Origin: CAZMXI01 sp964570205
GTDB lineage: Bacteria > Planctomycetota > Phycisphaerae > Tepidisphaerales > Tepidisphaeraceae
DNA length: 49,309 bases
Assembly (NCBI GenBank): GCA_964570205.1
Contig: CAZMXI010000007.1
Coordinates: 1 to 49,309, forward strand
Reading direction: 5' to 3'
Below, one piece after another: positions 43,847-49,309 of this stretch. The notes below the pieces were generated by a model. The model saw only the letters and a program-made list of their open reading frames with translations. It searched no databases and was not told the origin of the DNA. A program made the translations under genes and the position numbers. Position 1 is the first letter of the stretch. Each line of letters opens with the position of its first letter.

Positions 43847-45289
43847 ATGAATCGCATCACGCGCAGACGTTTCCTGGCTGGGTCGGCGGCGACTTCCGCG
43901 GCCCTGATGTTCGCATCGTCGCGAGTCCTCGGCGCCAACGAGGAGATCCGCGCCGCTGTTGTTGGTCTGAACGGCCGCGGAGGATCGCTGCTGAATGACC
44001 TTCGCAGGATTGCGGGCGTCCGTGTCGCCGCGGTTTGCGATGCCGACCAGGCCGTCCTGGACAAGACCACTGCGAGTCTGAGCAAGGCCAACGTGAAGGT
44101 CGCGGCCTACCAGGATGTTCGTAAGCTTTACGAAGACAAAAACATAGACGTTGTTGCCATTGCGTCGCCCAATCACTGGCACTCGCTGATGACTGTCTGG
44201 GCCTGCCAGGCGGGCAAGGATGTGTATTGCGAGAAGCCTGTTTCTCACAACATATTCGAGGGCCGCAAGTGCCACGAGGCGGCCCTGAAGTACAATCGCG
44301 TCGTCCAGACGGGCACGCAGCGCCGGTCTGATCGCAGTTTCCAGAACCTGTTTAAGTTCATACAGGCCGGCAACTTAGGCAAGATCCTCTACGCCCGCGG
44401 CTTCTGCTACAAGCGGAGGGCCTCCATCGGCAAGACCGAAGGTCCTCAGCCCGTGCCGCCCACCCTCGACTACAACCTCTGGTGCGGCCCATCGCCCATG
44501 ATTCCTCTCCGTCGCAAGAACCTCCATTACGATTGGCACTGGGTCTGGGAAACCGGCAACGGCGACATCGGCAACCAGGGTATCCACGAGATGGACCTGT
44601 GCCGCTGGGCGCTGGGTGAACAGGAACTGGCGCCGAGGGTGTACAGTTTCGGTGGTCGGTTCGGGTACGACGACGACGCCACCACGCCGAACACGCTGGT
44701 GTCGATTTTCGATTACAAGACTGCTCCGCTGATCTTTGAGGTGCGCGGGTTGCCGATGAAGACCGGGAGCAACACGATGGACAACTATAGAGGTGTGCGA
44801 ATTGGGGTGGTGATCCAGTGCGAGGGCGGGTACTACGCGGGCGGCGAGGGTGGCGGTTGGGTTTACGACAAGGACGGCAAGCGGATGAAGCAGTACCCGC
44901 AGGATGGCCCCGGCGAGCACATGGCCAACTTCATCAAGGCGGTGCGTTCCCGCAAGCCCGAGGACAACGTGGCTCCGATCCTGGGCGGGCACATCTCCAG
45001 CGCCTTGTGCCATATGGGCAACTGCTCGTACCGCGTGGGCAAGGAAATGGCCTATGGCCAGCTCATGGAGCGTGTGAAGGCGGGCAAGGAAGACATGGAC
45101 AGCCTGGAGCGGATGAAGGCGCACCTGGCGGCGAACGATGTGGATGTCGAGAAGACGCTGGCGACCATGGGACCGGTGCTGGCCATGGACCCCAAGAGCG
45201 AGCGGTTCACCGGCGAGTTCTCGGCCGAGGCCAACAAGTATGTTTCTCGCGACTATCGCGCCCCGTTCGTTGTGCCCGAGCAGGTGTGA
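43847..45289 (+). CDS. Gfo/Idh/MocA family oxidoreductase, Tat-exported
   Basis: 480-residue paralogue-type oxidoreductase of the same family as the divergent neighbour. Tat signal TRRRFLAGSAATSAALMFAS at residues 4-23, then the Rossmann region IRAAVVGLNGRGGSLLNDLR, VDVVAIASPNHWHSLMTVWA and the catalytic-region DVYCEKPVSHN. The C-terminal domain has LDYNLWCGPSPMIPLRRKNL, WHWVWETGNGDIGNQGIHEM and SSALCHMGNCSYRVGKEM. The two proteins share family motifs but differ throughout, so they are not a recent duplication. GAGGT lies about nine bases before the ATG. The gene ends in a clear intrinsic terminator. Likely acts on an extracytoplasmic sugar or polyol derivative. Confidence 0.9.
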   Translation: MNRITRRRFLAGSAATSAALMFASSRVLGANEEIRAAVVGLNGRGGSLLNDLRRIAGVRVAAVCDADQAVLDKTTASLSKANVKVAAYQDVRKLYEDKNIDVVAIASPNHWHSLMTVWACQAGKDVYCEKPVSHNIFEGRKCHEAALKYNRVVQTGTQRRSDRSFQNLFKFIQAGNLGKILYARGFCYKRRASIGKTEGPQPVPPTLDYNLWCGPSPMIPLRRKNLHYDWHWVWETGNGDIGNQGIHEMDLCRWALGEQELAPRVYSFGGRFGYDDDATTPNTLVSIFDYKTAPLIFEVRGLPMKTGSNTMDNYRGVRIGVVIQCEGGYYAGGEGGGWVYDKDGKRMKQYPQDGPGEHMANFIKAVRSRKPEDNVAPILGGHISSALCHMGNCSYRVGKEMAYGQLMERVKAGKEDMDSLERMKAHLAANDVDVEKTLATMGPVLAMDPKSERFTGEFSAEANKYVSRDYRAPFVVPEQV

Positions 45290-45309
45290 TCCGTAGGTTG
45301 AAAAACGAC

Positions 45310-45348
45310 CCGAGCCACCTGCGCGCCGCGCGGGTGGCTCGGTTTTTT
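45310..45348 (+). terminator. Rho-independent terminator
   Basis: CCGAGCCACC and its exact complement form a 10-bp stem around a 13-base GC-rich loop, followed directly by six T, 21 bases after the oxidoreductase stop. This is the only textbook intrinsic terminator I found in the window. Confidence 0.88.
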
Positions 45349-45442
45349 GTGGGGCGGCGTTTCAGGGGCGTTTGGCCGTGGCGACGCCTTAAACCTGCCG
45401 ACGGCGGCCAGGATGTGCGGGATAGTTGCGGATGGAGGGGCC

Positions 45443-46516
45443 TTAAGGCTGGCGACCGGCCTGGAGTTCATCTTTGAGCCTGGAAACGGCCTCTTCGAGC
45501 TTCCTGACCTGGACGACGAGGTCCGGCAGTCGCCGGATGGCCGCCTGTTCGCGAAGGCTCTGACGATGAGGCAGGGCGGGCATGCCGCTGACGATGGCCT
45601 TGGGTGGGATATCCTCGGCGATGGCGCTGCAAGCGGCCGTCATGGCGCCGTCGCCGATGGTGATGTGGTCGCGGATGGCGGTCTGTCCACCCAGCACCAC
45701 GCCGGTGCCGAGCCGGACCGAGCCGGCCAGGCCGGCCTGCCCGACGATGATGCAATGGGGGCCAATCTGCACGTTATGTCCGATCTGGACGAGGTTGTCG
45801 ATTTTGCTGCCGCGGCCGACGCGTGTGCTGCTGAATCGGGCGCGGTCGATGCAGACGCCGGAGCCGATCTCGACGTCATCCTCGATGATGACAGTTCCGA
45901 TCTGGGGGATTTTGACATGTTGCTGCCCATCCCACCTGTAGCCGAAGCCATCGGTGCCCAGAACGCTGGATGCGTGGATGACGACACGATTCCCGATGGT
46001 GATGCGCTCGCGCACGACGACGTTGGGGAAGAACTCGCAGCCGTCGCCGACGACGACGTCGTCGGCGAGGACCACGCCGGCGTGCAGCGATGTTCCATGA
46101 CCGACGCGGCAGCGCCGGCCGATGACAACGTTAGGGCCGATCGCCGCGCCTTCGCCGATCTGGGTATCGAGGCCGATGCGAGCCGACGCATCGACGCCCA
46201 CGGGTGGCCGCGGAACTGGCGGGGCGAACGCCTCGGCGGTCCTGGCGAGGGCGAGGTCGGCATTATCGACGATCAGGACGAGGCGTCCGTGCGCTTCAGG
46301 GAGCTTGACGCGTTTCTGCACCACCACCGCGGCGGCGCGGGTCTGCTGGAACTGGGGCAACCAGGCATCCGTGCCGAGAAAGGAGAGGTCGGTTTCGGTC
46401 GCCTCATCGAGCGTCGCCAGCCCGGTGATAGGCCGGTCGCCGCCAGAGGGAAGGTCGATCCCCAGCATTGCCGCGATTTGGGAGAGCATGATCGGTTGCA
46501 TGGTCGATCCGGGCAC
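45443..46516 (-). CDS. lpxD: UDP-3-O-acylglucosamine N-acyltransferase
   Basis: Cytoplasmic acyltransferase of lipid A synthesis that adds the N-linked 3-hydroxyacyl chain to UDP-3-O-acyl-glucosamine. The N-terminal uridine-binding domain (ITGLATLDEATETDLSFL, RAAAVVVQ) precedes a left-handed beta-helix of hexapeptide repeats (VDASARIGLDTQIGEGAAIG onward). The catalytic histidine is H247 in NLVQIGHNVQIG, and GTDGFGYRWDG is a family signature. The C-terminus ends in a short helical coil. The start is GTG at 46516 or ATG at 46501; both leave the conserved N-terminus intact. It is the third gene of bamA-skp-lpxD. Its presence implies the cell makes lipid A. Confidence 0.93.
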   Translation of the reverse strand: MPGSTMQPIMLSQIAAMLGIDLPSGGDRPITGLATLDEATETDLSFLGTDAWLPQFQQTRAAAVVVQKRVKLPEAHGRLVLIVDNADLALARTAEAFAPPVPRPPVGVDASARIGLDTQIGEGAAIGPNVVIGRRCRVGHGTSLHAGVVLADDVVVGDGCEFFPNVVVRERITIGNRVVIHASSVLGTDGFGYRWDGQQHVKIPQIGTVIIEDDVEIGSGVCIDRARFSSTRVGRGSKIDNLVQIGHNVQIGPHCIIVGQAGLAGSVRLGTGVVLGGQTAIRDHITIGDGAMTAACSAIAEDIPPKAIVSGMPALPHRQSLREQAAIRRLPDLVVQVRKLEEAVSRLKDELQAGRQP

Positions 46517-46545
46517 GTGGACCTGTCAGAGCCGGGCGAAAACCG

Positions 46546-46579
46546 GAATGGCGAATCCACGTTTGGGAATTCGCCATTC
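46546..46579 (-). repeat. 11-bp inverted repeat in the skp-lpxD spacer
   Basis: GAATGGCGAAT and its exact complement ATTCGCCATTC flank a 12-base loop. In the mRNA the hairpin ends about 29 bases before the lpxD GTG and begins 36 bases after the skp stop. There is no U-tract, so it could be an RNA-processing or stability element. Confidence 0.6.
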
Positions 46580-46615
46580 GCGCTTGGGCGGAGAAAGCAT
46601 CAAGGCAGTGGCCGC

Positions 46616-47224
46616 CTATTTCCTCTCGGGCTGGGCAGCGCCGGCGGCGGCGTACTTCTTGTTCATCCGCAAAACGACTTCGTCCGTGATGTCGACCTTG
46701 CTGTTGGAGAACAACACATCGGTCTGGAGCAGGAGGGCGCGCAGGTCATCGGGCTTGAGTTTCTCGATATTGCTCACGTCGGGGCGCCGCTCGGTGAGGA
46801 CAAGGTCCACCTTCTTTTCTTCGGCAATCTCCTTGACCGCGTCGCGAACCTTCTCGAACTGGGACTTGAGGTACTCCTTCTCGGTCCGCATGATTTGAAG
46901 CTCGGTGCTGCGGGCCCAGACTTCGAACTGGACAACGGCTTCGGTGAGCTGTTTGTTGGTGTCGATCCAGGCGGTGCTGCCGGGCTTGTATTGGGTCAGT
47001 CGTTTCTGGATCTCCTTGATCTCGGCATCCTTGCGCTGGCTGTCAAGCCTGATCTTCTCCAACTCGGATTTGAGTCGGGTCTGGATGTCCTTGGATTCGT
47101 CGAGGTCCTGGAAGACCTTGACCACGTTGCACACCGCGACCCGAATGGGAGCATCCTGCGCCATCGCGGCCGGCGCGAGGATCAAACCGATCAGGCCACA
47201 TGCGATCCAGCCCATAAGCTTCAT
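46616..47224 (-). CDS. skp: OmpH/Skp family periplasmic chaperone
   Basis: 202-residue periplasmic chaperone that holds unfolded outer-membrane proteins on the way to BamA. Signal peptide at residues 1-23 (ending PAAMAQ), then IRVAVCNVVKVFQDLDESKD, which matches the start of the Skp trimerisation domain, and a long charged coiled-coil hairpin (about residues 40-140). The C-terminal VDLVLTERRPDV region matches the family's final strand. The ATG at 47224 starts the signal peptide and has AAGGA upstream; the frame is open to 47287 but that part is not a leader. It lies 65 bases after bamA and 100 bases before lpxD, the classical order. Confidence 0.9.
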   Translation of the reverse strand: MKLMGWIACGLIGLILAPAAMAQDAPIRVAVCNVVKVFQDLDESKDIQTRLKSELEKIRLDSQRKDAEIKEIQKRLTQYKPGSTAWIDTNKQLTEAVVQFEVWARSTELQIMRTEKEYLKSQFEKVRDAVKEIAEEKKVDLVLTERRPDVSNIEKLKPDDLRALLLQTDVLFSNSKVDITDEVVLRMNKKYAAAGAAQPERK

Positions 47225-47240
47225 GACAACATCCTTTCTT

Positions 47241-47280
47241 AGCAGACGGTGGAACCCGGCTTCACCCGTGTCGGTCTGCT
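47241..47280 (-). repeat. Nested inverted repeat in the bamA-skp spacer
   Basis: AGCAGAC (47241-47247) pairs with GTCTGCT (47274-47280), and inside it GGTG pairs with CACC, giving a branched or nested stem that fills most of the 65-base spacer. No U-tract follows on minus. Possible processing or stability element. Confidence 0.4.
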
Positions 47281-47289
47281 GCACCATGC

Positions 47290-49309
47290 CTAACGGGTCG
47301 TCCCCAGCGAGAAGCTGAAGAGCCGGGTGTCATCTTCGTCATCCTTGTTGATCGGGAAACCGAAATCGAGTGCGATGGGCAACTGGCCAAACACCGGCAG
47401 CGTCAGCCGGAAGCCGAAGCCCACGCTGGCCCGCAGCGTATCGATCTCGACATCCCGCTCCACGGCGCCGACGTCGGTAAAGAGCACGCCGCGCAGCACG
47501 TCGCCGGCGAGCGGGAAGCTCAGTTCGGCGGTGCCTGTGACGCTGAAATCGCCGCCGACGGGGTCATCATCCCGGCCGGCCCGGGGGCTGATGCCGCGGT
47601 AGCGGAAGCCGCGGACGCTGTTGTGCCCGCCGGCGTAAAACCGCTCAAAGAAGGGCGCATCGCCGTTAATGTACCCTACGTCGGTACTGAGCGACAGGAT
47701 CGTCTTGCGCTCAAGCAGGTCTTCATTGAGCGTGATGAATCCATTCCATCCGGCCGTCCAGCGGTCGAAGTCGAAATCGCCGCCGAGCAGGCCGAACCTC
47801 TCATAGCGGACCGTGGTGATGGTGCCCCGAGAGGGGAGCAGGCGGCTGTCGGTGGTGTCGCGCGTAAGGCTGGGGCCGATGCCGGTGAGGAAGCTGTGTC
47901 CCTCCAGGTCGAGGATCTCCGGAGCGCGCATTCGCGGCTCGTCGATGTCGTCAATCTGGACATCCTCGACCCGCAGGGTGATTCGGCCCGACCATGTGTC
48001 GGTGAAGCGGTGCCCGATGAATGTTGAAGCACCGATGCGGGTCTCATCCCAGTCTCGCCGCAATCGCTGCGACAGGTATGCGCTCAGACCGAAGCTGTAA
48101 GGCTGGTCGAACAGCCAGGGCTCGACGAACTCGACGCGAGCCTGGGAGTACTCGGTGCCGGGTTCAAGCGAAACCCGGAACAACTGGCCGGCGCCGACGA
48201 AAGTGTGCTCAGGCCAATCGAACAGATTGGGCGGCGGATTGCCGATGTCAAAGTTGCGCTGCTCGTATGTTATGTTGCCGAGCAGGCCGAGGTTGCTGTT
48301 GACGCCGGCGCCGAACATCAGCCGGCCGGTCTCGGCCTCCTTGACCTCCACGAGCACATCGCGGACGCCCAGGTTGCCCTCGGCCACCTCGTCACTGACG
48401 CCCGGCGGGGTGATGGGCGTCATGGTGACACCCGCGAAGAGCCCCGTCGAGCGAATCCGGTCCTGCGCCCGCTGGATCTCGTAGGAGTTGTACAACTGCC
48501 CCGACGTCAGGCCCCGCATCTCGCGGAGGACGATCTTGTCCTTGGTTTTCTCGTTGCCGCGGACGATGATCCGGCCCAGCCGGAAGGGCTTGCCCTCGTA
48601 AATCTCGTAGACCACCTCGACCTTGCCAGGCTCGCGTGCAAAGAATCGCTGTTCGGTGATGCGCATGTATTGCGGATCGGGCTGCATCTCCTGGGGCAGG
48701 TAGATGAAACCGAGGGGCCCGTAGGTGCGGACAATCTGCTTGGTGTCGCGGCGGACCTTCTCCTGGCTGTAGAACTCGCCCTCCCTTAGCGTGAGATCCT
48801 TGCGAAGCTCGACTTCCGGCAGGCTGGCATTGCCCTTGAAGGTGACACGATCGACCACGTAACGGGGTCCTTCGTCGATGACGAAGCTGACCATGACCTC
48901 TTTCTGATCGGGAGAGACGACGACCTTGCGACCGACGCGCGCGTCGAAGAAGCCATGGTCCTGGTAGAAGGCGCGAAGGGAGGCGACGTCGGCCTCAATC
49001 TGCTCTGGGTCGTATCGCCCGGACTGGAAGAGCGGGAACCAGCTCTTGGTCTTGACCTCGCCGCGGAGTTTCCAGTTGCTGAATGCCTGATTGCCGAGCA
49101 TCTGTACTTTTCGGATGCGGACGCGCGGACCCTCGACGATGTTGAAGACCAGGATGCCCGATTTGGCGAGCTGGTCTCGATCCACATCGACGTGGGCGTG
49201 AGGAAAGTTCTTGGTGTTGTAGAGCCGCTCGATCGACTCCTTGGCCAGGGCGATACGGAAGTTGTCGATGGACTCGCCCGGACGGATGTTCACGACGTTC
49301 TGTATGTCG
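47290..49309 (-). CDS. bamA: Outer membrane protein assembly factor BamA (5' end beyond window)
   Basis: Outer-membrane Omp85 protein that folds and inserts beta-barrel proteins. The gene runs off the right edge, so the signal peptide and first POTRA domain are missing; the visible coding sequence continues to base 49309. About three POTRA-like units are seen (ILVFNIVEGPRVRIRKVQML, MVSFVIDEGPRYVVDRVTFK, VVYEIYEGKPFRLGRIIVRG). The barrel follows with GAGVNSNLGLLGNITYEQRN, VEFVEPWLFDQPYSFGLSAY and the L6-type FYAGGHNSVRGFRYRGISPR containing the essential VRGF motif. It ends in LFSFSLGTTR. It is followed by skp and lpxD on the same strand. Confidence 0.93.
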   Translation of the reverse strand, partial: DIQNVVNIRPGESIDNFRIALAKESIERLYNTKNFPHAHVDVDRDQLAKSGILVFNIVEGPRVRIRKVQMLGNQAFSNWKLRGEVKTKSWFPLFQSGRYDPEQIEADVASLRAFYQDHGFFDARVGRKVVVSPDQKEVMVSFVIDEGPRYVVDRVTFKGNASLPEVELRKDLTLREGEFYSQEKVRRDTKQIVRTYGPLGFIYLPQEMQPDPQYMRITEQRFFAREPGKVEVVYEIYEGKPFRLGRIIVRGNEKTKDKIVLREMRGLTSGQLYNSYEIQRAQDRIRSTGLFAGVTMTPITPPGVSDEVAEGNLGVRDVLVEVKEAETGRLMFGAGVNSNLGLLGNITYEQRNFDIGNPPPNLFDWPEHTFVGAGQLFRVSLEPGTEYSQARVEFVEPWLFDQPYSFGLSAYLSQRLRRDWDETRIGASTFIGHRFTDTWSGRITLRVEDVQIDDIDEPRMRAPEILDLEGHSFLTGIGPSLTRDTTDSRLLPSRGTITTVRYERFGLLGGDFDFDRWTAGWNGFITLNEDLLERKTILSLSTDVGYINGDAPFFERFYAGGHNSVRGFRYRGISPRAGRDDDPVGGDFSVTGTAELSFPLAGDVLRGVLFTDVGAVERDVEIDTLRASVGFGFRLTLPVFGQLPIALDFGFPINKDDEDDTRLFSFSLGTTR

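Noticed and set aside
45347..47242. 631-codon plus-strand frame opposite lpxD and skp
   Set aside because: It crosses two clear genes and their spacer and overlaps the 3' terminator region; Asp/Gly-rich shadow composition.

Overview
The window reads as chromosomal, high-GC DNA of a Gram-negative bacterium, most likely a planctomycete of the Phycisphaerae type. The evidence is a bamA-skp-lpxD outer-membrane cluster, two proteins with PEP-CTERM-like tails (VPEP, hydrophobic stretch, Arg cluster), two Tat-exported Gfo/Idh/MocA oxidoreductases, many secreted proteins with Ala/Pro/Thr-rich linkers (ATQPATRPAT type), and intergenic DNA that looks like the short NEPN/KTNP elements I associate with these genomes. 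This placement is an inference from gene content. Two 10-base N runs show it is a scaffolded draft assembly. I see no rRNA, tRNA, CRISPR array, insertion sequence, prophage or plasmid function.

Layout: 0.1-5.3 kb holds an NhaD-like ion transporter (interrupted by a gap), a LutC-like protein, an unknown 405-aa protein and a LutB-like iron-sulfur protein; lutB and lutC are on opposite strands and no lutA is present. 5.7-10.4 kb (minus) holds a malectin-domain lipoprotein with a secreted glycosidase-like protein, then a metallo-beta-lactamase-fold hydrolase overlapping an endonuclease/exonuclease/phosphatase-family protein. A stand-alone GspE-N/MshEN-type protein follows on plus. 11.1-15.7 kb (minus) holds a CPA2-type antiporter, a Dabb protein, an orphan sdhB, psd and pssA, so phosphatidylethanolamine synthesis is encoded as an overlapping psd-pssA pair.

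15.9-25.3 kb (plus) has a large secreted repeat protein, a DUF502 membrane protein, short HPF, an EIIA-HPr-EI phosphorelay without any sugar permease, and a ribonuclease E/G with a long disordered tail. 25.4-38.0 kb (mostly plus) has a secreted tandem SH3-like/WD40-like protein, a URO-D superfamily protein, a secreted clan-A glycosidase coupled to it, a 1246-aa AsmA-like protein and a secreted HEAT-like protein. 38.2-45.3 kb holds a MATE transporter (with a gap), a 587-base non-coding stretch, a sugar-dehydrogenase-like protein and a small protein with PEP-CTERM tails, and a divergent pair of Gfo/Idh/MocA oxidoreductases. 45.4 kb to the end (minus) is bamA (cut by the window edge), skp and lpxD.

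Most genes fit known families. I found no clear defence system or obviously new multi-gene machine. The most interesting items are the HPF/partial-PTS/RNase E cluster, the split lut locus around an unknown protein, the stand-alone MshEN-like protein, the palindromic and possibly leaderless psd promoter, perfect hairpins without a U-tract at several gene ends, and inverted repeats inside the bamA-skp-lpxD operon.
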